DNA of 64,000 nt, from positions 28,924,133-28,988,132 of the forward strand of contig CM059975.1 in the NCBI GenBank assembly GCA_030490835.1, given 5' to 3'. The notes under the pieces were generated by a model that did not search any database, was not told where the DNA came from, and worked only from the letters and a program-made list of their open reading frames with translations. Numbering within the stretch: the first letter of the stretch is position 1; each line of letters begins with the position of its first letter. The stretch comes from Annona cherimola (Eukaryota; Streptophyta; Magnoliopsida; Magnoliales; Annonaceae). Of the stretch, positions 1-11,315 are shown one piece after another. Both the position numbers and the translations under genes were made by a program.

Positions 1-241
1 TGTTTGTTAAAACACAAAACTTTTCAAACCAAAACTTTTTTTAATTATTTCTTCACTTCTTCCTATACAACTACTCTACTTTTCAATCATTTCTGCACAA
101 CTACCCATATACCTAACCTATGTATTTTAACTTTATTTTCTTTACTCATTATTACCCCTATCATATCAAATAATTTATCACATTTCACTTTTACACTAAA
201 AACTTTTCATCAAAAGCTTTATCACTTTCCAAACAGACCCC
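1..241 (+). repeat. Tourist-like MITE (family T), cut by window start
   Basis: Matches the family T consensus seen over 20 times in this window: tracts CAAAACTTTTCA, TCAATCATTTC, TATTTTAACTTTATT and CATCAAAAG, ending CCAAACAGACCCC then ATAA. The left GGG is outside the window. It has no coding capacity. Confidence 0.85.
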
Positions 242-299
242 ATAAATAATGTAAATTTTTTTAAAGAAAATGAAAATAAAATAACAAATGTTCTTATAA

Positions 300-512
300 T
301 TTTTAATCAACAAATATATGTGGGGTGATTCGAGATGTCATTTTAGGATGTGGTCGACCCACCCTAACCCTATTTCTAAATTCGAGTCAAATTTTCGACC
401 CATCCCTACCCTGAGTCATAAAAATTTTGGTCTAAACCAGTCAAAAACAAGTCAGACCAAGGTAGTCATGAGTTGACCTAACCCAATTCCCACCCTGACT
501 TTCCATGTTTTG
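300..512. repeat. Fragment of a hAT-like non-autonomous element
   Basis: Starts GGGGTGATTCGAGATG and holds repeated GACCCACCCTAACCC and GAGTCA-type words like the subterminal parts of the elements at 46708-47331 and 56013-56712. No clear target duplication was found, so this is assigned by resemblance only. Confidence 0.35.
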
Positions 513-1581
513 GCCAGACACCATAAAAATTCCAAACATCATGTAAACCCATTAGCCAAGAAAGTAGAAGTCATGTATGGCCCACAACTAAGGCTGTCTT
601 TTACTTTTTTTTTTTTTTTTGTAATACAAATGTAGATATTCATGTTAGCATGCGTACACAAAAAATTTCAATTTCAACATATAAATGATCATCTAGAATT
701 GAACCAACAAAATAACAAAAAAGCCTCTTGGTTCAAACTTCAAAGGACACAAGATCCAGATTTTGAAATTTTTCATCTTACTACCCGTAACAATCTAATT
801 TTCTGCATGCAACCCTAATTTTTCAATCATCAAACCCATCATTCCACCACCTTTATTTCCAATTTAGGCATAACACTTAACCTGCTTAGGTTCAATTTTT
901 TCATGTCCCAGTTTCAACAAACATCCCATCCAATCATTTATCGCCTCTCCCAAGTTGGGATCATCTTCTAAGTTAAGTTATAACCTCAAGCCAACCTCTG
1001 TGCATCCCCAAAACTGCATCATCCTTCGAAGCCTTCATGCTGAATCTATGAAGCATTCATCTGGTTTGCAAGTGCATTCCTCAGTCTTGACTACACAAGC
1101 AGAAGACCTTCCAATTGTTTCTACATCCAAGATCCCAAGGAAATTTCCATCCATCGATAGCAACACCATTATGATGGTTATGCTTATCCTATAAATGTGT
1201 GGTTCCTTAGCTTCAACTTTCTATCTCGTAAAACAACATCCAGTATACAATTATCCTGTGGATTTTCTCCTTTAGCTTGTGAATGCATAAAACACAAAAT
1301 GCATGTCTCCAGTTCATTCCCAGATCTTCGGGATCTAAATTTGTAAGCGATAATCATTTTGTCTCACTACTCTTCAATAAAACAAAATTCATAAAACTAA
1401 ACAAGACATGCATGCATGGGTGGACTTGGAAGGGAAGTAGCAAATCAAAAGATTTGGAAGTAGAAAGTTGTTATGCAATTCACGAACCAAAATTTAGTGC
1501 AAAAAAATATTTAATTCACTAACAAATCCCTAACTCCATAGCTTATTGCCATAAGGTGATGTTTCCAAAAGAAGAAAGAAC
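513..1581. other. Intron or 3' flank of the peptidase gene, no exon seen
   Basis: No stretch on the minus strand encodes the next conserved block expected of a stromal processing peptidase. The region has a poly-T tract near 607-620 and otherwise ordinary AT-rich sequence. It is either a long intron or the place where the gene is broken. Confidence 0.5.
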
Positions 1582-4500
1582 CTTTTCCCTGGTGGGAGAA
1601 TGGATGTGAAACACAGTGTGATGGAAATCTGTGTAAGCATTAGACCGTGCGCCAGTCCCAAGCAGTTTTTCACGCTTCTTGCTCCCAAGGAAAGCAACAT
1701 GCTCAATCATATGTGCGACACCCTGCTCATCATCTTCTTCGTCAATTGATCCCGCATGAACTTCCATATGTGCCTCAAATCTGAACATCAAGAGAAAAAC
1801 CAAATGAGCAAGTATGTTGTCATCAACTCTATAATCTGAAGCCAAATCTCAAGAAGGAAAAAGAGTTTACAAAATAGTTAATGACAGAAAAACAGAGCCA
1901 GACCAGTGATAAATTGCTGGAATGAGGAGAAAACAAAATTATAAACCATGGTAAATGACGTCAGAACATCGCGAGGGATTCAAATTGTGGCAAGGTTAAA
2001 AACCCCACTATAGCAGGATAGCCAACAAAACCACCTTGGGAAGCCAAGCCAAAGATTCACGTCTTAAGCTCTCAAGAGGGTTTTTATTTATAACTAACCC
2101 TAGGGGAATTCTTTCACTACCTTTCCGATGTAGGACAATTAAAAATATAAAAGCAAACACAGAAAAACCTATTTCTAACTTTCCAATGAGGGACAAGAGA
2201 AGCTCTTGTATTGATAAGTTCCAATAAATTGCTGCAACAAAGAGAACGAAATTGAAAGCCCTCAATTGCTTTTGAAAATTCCCCTACTTGTACAATACTT
2301 CTATTAACACCAACACATTACAGGTTGAATGCCTGTTTTTATAATTACCACATAACCGTTTAACTCCAATAAAAGGACTTAAAGAGCTGCCAACCTACTA
2401 CATTCCTGAACTTGCTTGAATATCATGATGAGAAAAGTTAGGCCAGCTTATAAATGACTAGATGCCTCATTAGCAGTAAATTCAAATGCCAACATATTCA
2501 AAGGACTCAGAACAATGGTAGAAATTTGATGGCATGATCGAATCATTTTATTCAATGGCCTGAGATTTCCTTACGTAAGGATCCTTCCATTTTTTTTCTT
2601 TTCCCTTTCCTGCTATATTCTCCTATGCGTTCAAGTATTTTATCCACCATGCGGCTACAAGAGGGCTTGAAAACGCATCAAAGAAAACCACATGATGTAC
2701 ACTTATTAAGGACATGGCAACACCATCATGGCTATTTCAAGCAGCTAAGTTACAAATTTCTCATATTTGGTGAAGAGAGTAAAAAACCAAATACAAATTA
2801 ACTGCATGCAAACAGCTGCATGGAACAATATAGATAATTGTAAGGAGTGCATAAATTTACTCGCTTCTCATATAGATTGTTTTACCCAACCCAGCAGTAC
2901 TAATTTTAGCAATCTCTTAAGACCACATTCAGTATCTAGAAGTACAAACCCTTCAGTTTAGCCTTTGCCAACTGAGAAGATAAAATCCTTGTAAATAATT
3001 TAAATAAACAACAAAACGGCAAAACTTCTACAATAGAAAACATTACTGAGAGGTAATTGAGATGGTCTATATAAGATTGATGATCCAAATCAGAACTAGA
3101 AAGGATATGAACAGTGGGATGTCAGCTTTTTCATCATTTGTATGAACCAGACTGGACCAGCCTCTCCAACTGGTTAAATCAGGAAACAGTTCCAGCACTG
3201 TCCAATTTCAATACCCAAAATGGCTGAACCAGAAACTGATGAACTGCTTTACTCCTTTTTATAACTAAATTTATGGATATTACTCAGATCACTGGTTTGT
3301 GATCATCTGTAAGCATTCTCTGATTTAGGTCTCAAATCCCATTAAAGATACTTTTTGTAACTTAATTACTTAGTTTAGAAATCATTAGTAGTATAACCAA
3401 AATAACTCTCACTGAGTTGGGCCAAATGTCAAATTAGTTTAACAGGCTAATCAAAAGACATAACCGCAAATCACCTACAGGTGGTGATTAGCGGCCACTT
3501 AATTGTTGTTTTCTCCATTTTTTGGACACTGACAATAGCACAGTAAAATCCTCTAAATTGTTTAGAGATCTTCAATTCTGAAACAGAACAGAATCTTTTC
3601 ACGTGTCTCGAGATGCATGAGAGGGTTTTTGAGCCTCCGCATTAAATCCTGTATCTGTTGTTATTAGAATGGAAACTTTTCATTGGGCAAAAATCGGTTT
3701 GAGATGATCAAAGATCTACTTTATGGATACCTTTTTCAATGGGTCATAAATTTTTTAGCAGCACTGACCTATTAAACTTGGACAAACATACATAGAACTG
3801 AGTCCTTTGATCTTTAACTTGTTTACTTACTTTTTCAAAAGTAAACAAAAAATAAATAAATAACCAGCATACGGATACTTCCAGAGACAAGCATAATACC
3901 ATAAATATATTACTGGATAAATCAATTGCACATGCAAATAATTTCTATGTAATCTAACACCATAAAGGGATTCCAATCACTAAACTTGCTCCTAGAAATA
4001 TAATACATGAGAAAGATTCGAAGCTCAGACCTGTTTGCTGGGACTTTATTGGGAAGAATCAGATATCGGAGACCATTCTTCAACTGTCCTCGGTGCAGAT
4101 TAGGATGAGATGGGAGTTCAGAATTTAAAAATGCTTCTAGATCTGCCTTTCCTGTTTCACCATCCCATAAATCCAGGCCTCGTTTCTCTACAGCAGCATC
4201 TGGCCAGGCAGTACTAGCTGCATGAGGCTCATCTGGGCCAACAGTTGCTTGTGGAATATAAAGTGGCTTTACCTAAGAAACATCCACAGATGCATCAATC
4301 TAACATAGGTAGCCCTAGAGTTTAAGTAGCCTGAAAGTGATAAGAATCAACAAGAAAATTTGCTAATTTGAGTTGAATAAGAAGCCTAGACATTGCAACC
4401 CACATAAACATCTTTGGAAATAGAAAAAGGAGGAAGGAAAAATAGTCTATGTGCCTTTACAGACAATGACCAAGAGCATAATAAAAATGGATTATGAGAA

Positions 4501-6409
4501 GATCAAAATATAAATAGCCAACAATAAGATAATCCTAATGAAAAATGCATGAGTCAGTAACTTAAGACACCATCATTGCACAAAATGGTGATCTTCTACT
4601 TGTACTCTAATTGGCAGCCCAAGCTTAGAAGTGCAAGGTTGAGTCCATTGGAAAATTTATTAACTAAAAATTTTAACAAGTGAATTTGCAAATCATTTAA
4701 ATAGCAGCTAATGAGTTTGCGCTTCTCCCAAATCGTGAGCCCTCGCTGCTTCTAACAGACTTCAATGGTGTTCCAGCTTTTATAAGTAATGAGCTCCCTT
4801 CACTAACTGCACTTCGATTCAGTACAATGTCAAGATCAACACAGTCCACAATCCGGATGGAATGACTCATGGTCGAAATTCACATTAAATCTGTTAGTAC
4901 ATTCCCTACAACATGGATCACCTCCAAAGATCTGCACATGCTGAAGTTCCATGTAATGTAATGTGCCCTTACACTTGACATTAAATGTTGCATCAATTGC
5001 CATACATTGGAAGTCCAAATACAAAAAAGAAAAATCAAGATATCATGCCCAAAAGCACCCTTTTCAGTAAAGTCCGCAGCAAAGACAGCTCCATCAGATA
5101 GATAATTTGAAAGCACAGCATCGAAGTTACAGAAAAAACAAAAAAGTGGGAACCAAGATCATCCTCTCAATGAAGAAGGCACGTCATTCAGTTACAGGAA
5201 AAACTAGAAAACAGGAACCAAGATCATTTTTCTCAGTGACAAAGGCAACATAGAAGCCAAATGCATAATGCAGTAAACAATAGTCAATTATAGCAACACC
5301 AAAGTGAAAAATAAATCAAAACAATAGAAGAATCCTTAAATATGGAACAATAACTGGCACTTACAGAGTGTCTGCTGTGTGCATGTTTGTCCAATGGAAA
5401 TGTTGACTTATTAAGAAGAAATCTCGGTTCCAACCTCTCTAGACATTGATTACGCCTCCCATGATTCTGGAAGCATGACATACGACGATGCTGCTGTACT
5501 AATGATGCCACAGGACATGAAATTGTTCGATCAACCAACAGACCACTTCTTTTCCAGTTAATATCCTTATGAATTTGCAAGCTTCCAGTTCCACCTCCAT
5601 ACTGCAACCTGCTTCAACAAAAACCATCCAAATAAAAACAGTGTTAATGTCTCAGAGAAGATAACCACGGATGAGTATAACCATCTAAATACAGCAGAAT
5701 GCATAAGCGTTTGGGACCAGTTCAATTCCATTGAAGACAAGCACATACAGATGCGAAAAGGAAATCTCCAAAAGCAGTCATTTACTTTTCTATATAATCG
5801 TCATCGCTATTATTCCTTTTCTCATCAATTCCGTGAAAAATAAGAGCCCAGCTGGGATCTAGTTACTCACTCTTTAGAAAAGGTGGGAGCAGAAGACGAA
5901 CCCAACCCGCTTCATTTCAAATTTACTTGTTTCGGTCAAACATTCAAATTTCACATGTTGGCAGAGTGGAATTTCCTATCGAACTCGAACAAGTGGGGCC
6001 GGGGGGACTCCAAAATTCGAATCCAAAAAAAAAAAGCCGAATTTGAAGACAAGATAAGGACTCTAACACAGCGGATTTAAATCTTAACAATCAATTGCTC
6101 CCAAAGATCCAATTTTTGACAACTCGATGACTGGAATTCACACAGAAAAGATGAAAATGAATCCATTCGTGCCCACAGCAGATGGCCACACGAGAAGGGG
6201 TAGAGAGAGAGAAAGAGCCGAATGAAGCAAGCTTACCTGTGCCCGCAGCGAAGAGAAGATCGACGGTGATCGAATCTGGGAGAACGTTTGCAAGTGGCCA
6301 AAAGAGAAGGGGAAGGGAAGCCAAGGCGAGTCCTGTAAGAAGAACGGTCATCAGAAACCCTGCCGCCGGAGGAGGAAAGTGGAAGAACTACCGCCGCCGC
6401 CGCCGCCAT
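1582..6409 (-). CDS. SPP: Stromal processing peptidase, first four coding exons (partial)
   Basis: Encodes the N-terminal part of the chloroplast stromal processing peptidase, an M16 (pitrilysin) zinc protease that removes transit peptides from imported precursors. Coding exons: 6237-6409 (ATG at 6409; Ala/Ser/Arg-rich transit peptide), 5365-5608, 4031-4272 and 1582-1780. All junctions keep frame: exons 1+2 make 139 whole codons, exon 3 adds 80 codons plus 2 nt, exon 4 closes in phase 0. Acceptors end in CAG or TAG. Donors are GTAAG, GTAAG, GTCTG and a weak GTTCT. Exon 3 carries GPDEPHAASTAWPD and GQLKNGLRYLILPNK; exon 4 carries RFEAHMEVH, the zinc motif HMIEH and LLGTGARSNAYTDFHH, all family hallmarks. 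About 286 codons are present, against well over 1,200 residues as the family's usual length. The rest must lie left of base 1 after a long intron, or the gene is broken. An upstream TTG (6451) in frame was not chosen because the ATG at 6409 has the typical MAAAAA start. Confidence 0.9.
1781..4030 (-). other. Intron 3 of the peptidase gene
   Basis: A 2.25-kb intron bounded by GT (4030-4029) and AG (1782-1781) on the minus strand. It holds a short stretch around 2097-2205 with paired TTTCCGATGTAGGACAA / TTTCCAATGAGGGACAA words typical of plant repeats. No other coding sequence is recognisable. Confidence 0.7.
4690..5131 (-). pseudogene. Coding-like fragment of an unidentified protein inside intron 2
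   Basis: Two adjacent minus-strand frames read as convincing protein: one with LSNYLSDGAVFAADFTEKG (about 5116-5050), then, in another frame, CKGTLHYMELQHVQIFGGD, CCRECTNRFNV and FDHESFHPDCGL (about 5000-4838), and after a further shift SEGSSLLIKAGTPLKSVRSS to FGRSANSLAAI (to about 4690). Frame changes and stops break it. The Cys/His spacing hints at metal binding. I do not recognise the family. It sits within a peptidase intron in the same orientation, so it looks like a captured or retroposed gene piece and not an exon of the host gene. Confidence 0.45.
5127..5254. repeat. Two diverged copies of a roughly 60-bp direct repeat
   Basis: GGAACCAAGATCAT followed by CTCA-TGA-AAGGCA occurs at about 5128-5185 and again at 5196-5254, each preceded by TTACAG-AAAAA. 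A small local tandem duplication within intron 2. Confidence 0.6.
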
Positions 6410-6770
6410 TGGAGAAGCCGAAGACGCCGCTCCAGAAAGAGAGAGGGACAAGGAAGGGCGAAGAACGATAAGGTGAGGTTCGGGCCTTGCAAGAATTGGG
6501 GCTGGCGGCCGTGGTGACGCTGGAGCTCTCTTCGACTTTTATCAGATGCGGATGCGCAGGGAGGTCGGGTTAGCACGTTCACATTTCCCGCACGGTGCCT
6601 AGAGAGACAGCAATGGAATGGGCCCCACATCAACTGTTGCTTGGAAAGAAAAAATCTCACTACGCAACAAACGACGGTGGCGTTGCCGGCTAGTGCGTAA
6701 ACGGGTCGGGTTCGCGGGTCATCCCGAAAGGTTAACGGTGAAAATGACGAGAATGCAATGATACATCATA
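6410..6770 (-). promoter_or_regulatory. Upstream region of the peptidase gene
   Basis: GC-richer DNA upstream of the ATG, with CTCTCTCTTTC pyrimidine patches usual in plant 5' leaders. No convincing TATA box is visible, which is common for plastid housekeeping genes. Transcription start not located. Confidence 0.4.
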
Positions 6771-6772
6771 AA

Positions 6773-7015
6773 GTGAGGCTTTGTTTGAAAAGTAGTAATC
6801 GAAATCAAAGAAAGTAATGCTACATGATAAAAGTAATGATGATGAATAAAGAGAATAAATTTAAAATAAATATGTTAATTATAAAGATAATTGTATAAAA
6901 ATTATCGAAAAATAGAATAATTATATAAAATATAAATAATTAATTAAAAAATAAAATAGTCGTAGAGAATGAAAAAATTTTACTTAAAAAGTTTTAAGGA
7001 TAAAAAAATGCACCC
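6773..7015 (-). repeat. Tourist-like MITE (family T), diverged
   Basis: Keeps GTAATGATGATGAATAAAGAG, AATAAAATTAAA-like and GTTTTAAG tracts of the reverse-complement consensus. The ends are worn (GGCTTTGTTTG left, GCACCC right). Confidence 0.65.
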
Positions 7016-7204
7016 TGTTTAGAAATTGAAAGGTTGTGCAAGGATTGAATGTGATGAGAGTTTGGAATGAAGATTGAATAAATGTATATTGTAGGTTATT
7101 ATTTTTGGAATAAGAAAAAAGTTTTGAAAAAATAGAAGATTTCCTCCCATGATGATCATGTGGTGGCAATGAACAACCCCTAAAGAGATCTAAGGTTGGG
7201 TTAG

Positions 7205-7440
7205 CAATGGATAAAAAAAAAATTATCTAAAATTTTTCTTCTTTCATAATTGTTTTATTTTTAATTATTTTTCACATTTTTTATTCGACTACAATACTTT
7301 TGAATCATTTCTTCGCAATTTTTCACACAACTACTATATGTATTTTACATTCATTTTCTTTTATATTCATCATTATCTTTAACATATCACGTTACTTTTT
7401 TCTATTTTAAAATTTTTTCATCAAAAACTTTTCATTTATG
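7205..7440 (+). repeat. Tourist-like MITE (family T), diverged
   Basis: Family T internal tracts in order: CATAATTG, TTTAATTATTTTTCACA, TTTTGAATCATTTC, TCATCATTA, CATATCA, CATCAAAAACTTTTCA. Immediately followed by a second copy. Confidence 0.65.
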
Positions 7441-7700
7441 TGGAATTTGTTTACACCAAAAATATTTGAAATTATTTTTAATCTAAAATTTTTTACTCTT
7501 CATAATTATCTTTTTTTAATTTGTCACTTCTTTCTACATAACTATCCTACTTTTTAATCATTTTCACACAACTACGCATAGATCTAATATATATATAAAC
7601 TTTTTTTTTGCTCTTCATTGTTACCCATATCATATCTCATTATTTTCTTTCATTTTAAAAATTTTTACATTAAAAATCTTTCATCAAAAGTTTTATTAAA
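7441..7700 (+). repeat. Tourist-like MITE (family T), second in tandem
   Basis: Begins GGAATTTGTTTACACC and keeps CTTCATAATTATC, CTACATAACTATCCTAC, TACCCATATCATATC and CATCAAAAGTTTTATTA. Head-to-tail with the preceding copy. Confidence 0.7.
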
Positions 7701-7870
7701 TGTATAACATACCATTAATGTTTGTGGGTTGGGTTCACGGATTATCTCAAACCTAATGCTCATGAGTTAAGTTGCTTGGGCTAATGTTTATGGGGGAAGG
7801 CTCAATCTTAGCTAGTCTTCAAGCCTTCATCATGAATATGTATAAGAAAATGATATTCTAATACATATAA

Positions 7871-8132
7871 ATGCACCATAACTTATGGTCTATTTAGCTC
7901 AAAATGAGTTCTACATGATTATAAAATGTACGTATATTTCACCCATTATACTTATAATTGTTTCTTGTATTAACATATCAATTTTCATTCAAATTGAATA
8001 TGCGTATGAGCATAAAAATAGTACAAACCAAGATATAATTCATACACAGATAAATTATTGTATAAAGTATTAATATATTTAAATGCGTATAGGGCCCATT
8101 TTGAGTCAAATGCATCATAAGTTATGGTGCAT
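7871..8132 (+). repeat. Family A foldback element
   Basis: Terminal inverted words TGCACCATAACTTATGG / CATAAGTTATGGTGCA, with internal CACCCATTATA, CTAATTTTCATC-like and TATAAAGTATTAATA tracts shared with the 9.8-11.9 kb copies. Non-coding. Confidence 0.65.
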
Positions 8133-8174
8133 GTAACTATGCCGAAATATATTATATACATATATATGTATATC

Positions 8175-8957
8175 AAGCAGTTTTATGTAACCCTTCAAAA
8201 TTTAAGATTTTGATATTCGATGAACAATTTAATCTATTTATTATGTCTAACATAATTTGTTTAGCTAAAAGATCAAAATTCATCTAAATCTAATACGCGA
8301 ATATGTCATATTTGTCAAAAAAGGTACATTTATATGTAAATTATGAAAAATGTTTAGATCTATTCACACATGTATTAAAATCCTGGAATACTTTATAAAA
8401 CTATTTATCCACATAATACTGATATTTTAGATAATTTAGAGATTAAAAATACTACTTAAAACTTGATATTTAGCATTAAATTATTTTTCATTAGTTCATA
8501 TTTACATTACATCTCAACTTGTATTATAATCAAACTCTAAGATAATTTTTACAAATTTTCAGAGAGAAACCACGAGCTCCCAAATAGCAACAAGGGAAAC
8601 CAAATGCTCTCAAATATTAGTGAGGAAACCAAGTTCTCAAACACTTGGATTCCAAACTAAGAGTTTTATACAAATAGGTTATGAAACACCTCCGCCTAGC
8701 TTTAAACGCAAAACTTGCTACCAATGAAACACCAACTCCTATCATTGTGGCGAGATGTTGGGCTTGACATTAAATTATTTTATTATATTGATTTAACATG
8801 TTTATAGATAAAACTCATTTATATTAATATTAGACAAATGAAAAGATTTCATGATAATGTAAAGGATGCTAAACAAAACGAATGGAGTGAATTTTTCATC
8901 AATCATTTAGATATTAAAAATAAAGAAAGTTACATAAAATGGGGGTTTCATAGAAGC
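8175..8957 (+). repeat. Family B element, split by a 280-bp insertion
   Basis: Left half: AAGATTTTGATATTCGATG...ATTATGTCTAACAT...GATATTTAGCATTAAATT. Right half: GTTTCATAGAAGC at 8945-8957 after GGAGTGAATTTTTCATCA. The same order of words is found at 11968, 42725, 52210 and 58250. Interrupted at 8488-8767. Confidence 0.7.
8488..8767. mobile_element. 280-bp insertion with a 14-bp target duplication
   Basis: Inserted in the family B element. The 14 bases CATTAAATTATTTT stand directly on both sides (8474-8487 and 8768-8781). The insert has no terminal inverted repeat, no TG...CA ends and no poly-A tract. The long AT-rich duplication suggests target-primed reverse transcription (a SINE-like element), but no clear A/B boxes were recognised, so the class is open. 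Confidence 0.6.
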
Positions 8958-9775
8958 ACATGTTAGCCCGAGCTAAGCAAATGTTCCACTTAGCTCACCC
9001 AAAAAAAATTATTTAAAATAATTTTTTTTACTTTTTTCTTTATACACTTGTTTATCTAAGTGTATTTAACAAAGAGTTAATTTCAAATACACCCACTATA
9101 TTTACCCTTAATTACAAATATACCCACTGCGTTTGAAAACTTTCACATATACCCACTAAGTATAAGTGAAATTTCATATATACCCATTTTGTCAGGCATA
9201 ATTAAAAATCATTTTTATGCATCATATGAAATATTCAAAATGGCCCTTATTATTTAATAATAATATCTATTCAACTATGATAGAAGTTTAACAATATAAT
9301 GGAAGCACATCTAATGTGAGATAAAAGATAAACAAAATGAGTTTTAACCGTCTTAATATTGCACAAATTACAATAAATGTTAGATGGATCAGGGGTATTT
9401 TGGAACTTTAAAATTATTAAACGTTTATAACTGTCATAATGGGTATATTTGAAATTTCAATTATACTTAATGGGTATATATGAAAGTTTTCAAACTTAGT
9501 GGGTATATTTGACATTAACTCTTTAACATATAAACCAAGTTATACCATTTTTTGATATGTGTATTTTTTTGATATTTTTAAACATCCGTGTCTATATATA
9601 TATTTAAAATATTCATATTTTTAAAAATCTCAAAAAAAATAATAAAACTTGGTTTTATATGTTAAATATACTTAGATGGTATACGAAGACAAAGCAAAAA
9701 AAAGTTGCTGTGAATGAGTTTTTTTAGATAACTAAGTAGGACATTTGCTTAGCCCATGTTAATAGGATCACTCCT
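8958..9775. repeat. Family M foldback, left end worn, with a nested foldback
   Basis: Arms carry GCTAAGCAAATGTTCCACTTAGC on the left and the inverse on the right, then GGATCACTCC at 9763-9772. Same family as 26657-27055 and 62493-62785. The outer 12 or so bases of the left arm are missing. A second element (9071-9524) interrupts it. Confidence 0.75.
9071..9524. repeat. Nested inverted-repeat element rich in ATATACCCA
   Basis: Ends AAAGAGTTAAT...ATTAACTCTTT, with arms of about 110 bp spaced by recurring TATACCCACT / AGTGGGTATA words. It interrupts the family M core word GTGTATTTAACATATAAACC between AAC and ATA, leaving a 3-bp AAC duplication (up to TTTAAC). Non-coding. Confidence 0.7.
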
Positions 9776-9809
<34 letters not shown>

Positions 9810-9810
9810 T
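9776..9810. repeat. Compound (TA)n(GA)n microsatellite
   Basis: A TA run passes directly into GA repeats and abuts a family A element, the usual setting of that family here. Confidence 0.9.
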
Positions 9811-9811
9811 T

Positions 9812-10175
9812 CAAGTACAACTTCATCGCACCACAATTATTTTACAATTATCTCAAAACTGGCCCCATGTGTTCATAAAATTATAATTTACTCCACCCAT
9901 TATATTTAGAATTATGTATTCTATTATCATACTAATTTTCATGCCAATTGGATATGTGAATGGGCTCCATTTGGAAATGGTACAAATTTAACGAAATAAA
10001 ATAGTTTAATGTAAATAACAAGTTCAAAGTTGTTTTTTCAGCATGTAAATCATTTGCTATAAAATTTATATATAGATGAATGATTGTATAAAGTACTAAT
10101 ACATTTAGGTACATATAAGGTCTATTTTAGGCCAAATGCACCGTTAATTACGGTGTAGCTTCACTGCATAAGAAA
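9812..10175 (+). repeat. Family A foldback element
   Basis: Begins CAAGTACAACTTCATCGCA and ends CGGTGTAGCTTCACTGCAT. Internal CATAAAATTATAATTTACTC, CACCCATTATATTTAGAATT and ATTTATATATAGATGAATG are shared with the neighbours. Head-to-tail with the next copy. Confidence 0.8.
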
Positions 10176-10196
10176 GGTTCTTATATATATGTATAT

Positions 10197-10553
10197 ATTC
10201 AAGTGTAGCTTTATTGCATCACAATTACGATGCAGTTATCTTAAAATAGCTCCGTATGATCATAAAATTATAATTTACTGTACCATTGTATTTAGAATTA
10301 CATATTCTATTATCATACTAATTTTCATCTCAATTGAATATGTATATGGACTTCATCTGAAAATTGTACAAATTCAACGTAAAAAAATAGTTTAATGTAA
10401 ATAATAACTTTGAAGTTATTTTTTCAACGTGTAAATCATTGGGTATAAAATTTATATATAGATAAATGATTGTATAAAATATTAATACATTTCAGTACAT
10501 ATAAAGTCCATTTTGGGCCAAATGCACTATTAATCATGGTGCAGCTTCACTGC
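10197..10553 (+). repeat. Family A foldback element
   Basis: Begins TTCAAGTGTAGCTTTATTGC and ends TGGTGCAGCTTCACTGCATA, flanked on both sides by (TA)n. Closely resembles 9812-10175. Confidence 0.8.
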
Positions 10554-10579
10554 ATAGGAAAAATTCTCATATATATATA

Positions 10580-10950
10580 TAAGACCCATTCCCGTGCAGA
10601 TGAACTGCACCGTAACACAGTACAGTCCGCTATAAAATGAGCCTCACGCATAGAAGGTTACAATAAAACTTTATACAATCATTTATCCATATAAAAAATC
10701 ATACTTTAAATGGTTTAGATATTGAAAATACCACTTTAAACTTGATATTTATATTAAACTATTTTATTACGTTGATTTTGCATAATTTTAAGATAGGGAT
10801 CACACACATGTTGGATTTAGATGAAAATTGGTATGCTAATAAAATGGACAATTCTGAATATATTGATGGAGTCGATTTTCCATTCATGATCATGTGGGGC
10901 TCACAGTGCATGGACCGTACGGTGCAGTTGCATGCACTGGATCATATTCC
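10580..10950 (-). repeat. Family A foldback element, inverted
   Basis: Starts ATTCCCGTGCAGATGAACTG and ends GTGCAGTTGCATGCACTGGA, with the internal words in reverse complement relative to the previous two copies. The 28-bp piece containing GATGGAGTCGATTTTCC occurs inside it and again just after it (10960). Confidence 0.75.
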
Positions 10951-10984
10951 TATACAATGGATGGAGTCGATTTTCCATTCATGA

Positions 10985-11296
10985 TCAGCGGTACATTTGC
11001 CCAAAAATGAGTCCTATATATATCAAAACGTAATAAAATGTTATACAATAATTTATTCATATATAAATTTTAGAGAAAATGGTTTACATGTTGAAGAAAT
11101 AATTTTAAAGTTGTTGTTTACATCAAATTATTTTATTATGTTGAATTTGTACTATTTTTAGATGGGGTCCATATGCATATCCGATTGGGATGAAAATTGA
11201 TATGATAATAAAATACATTATTCTAAATACAATGAGTGGAGTAGATTAAAATTATGATCTTATCATCATGTAGGGCGCATTTTAATGTCATTGTAA
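10985..11296 (-). repeat. Family A foldback element, inverted
   Basis: Contains TTATACAATAATTTATTCAT, GATGGGGTCCATATGCATAT and CAATGAGTGGAGTAGATTA, the reverse complement of the forward copies. A family T MITE follows at 11316. Confidence 0.75.
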
Positions 11297-11315
11297 CTTA
11301 ATATTTTCCACATAG

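Noticed and set aside
4..249. 81-codon frame at the window start
   Set aside because: It lies wholly inside a family T MITE; similar frames appear in other copies by chance.
6182..6517. 111-codon plus-strand Arg-rich frame
   Set aside because: It is the antisense shadow of peptidase exon 1, whose minus-strand reading has a transit peptide and a correct donor.
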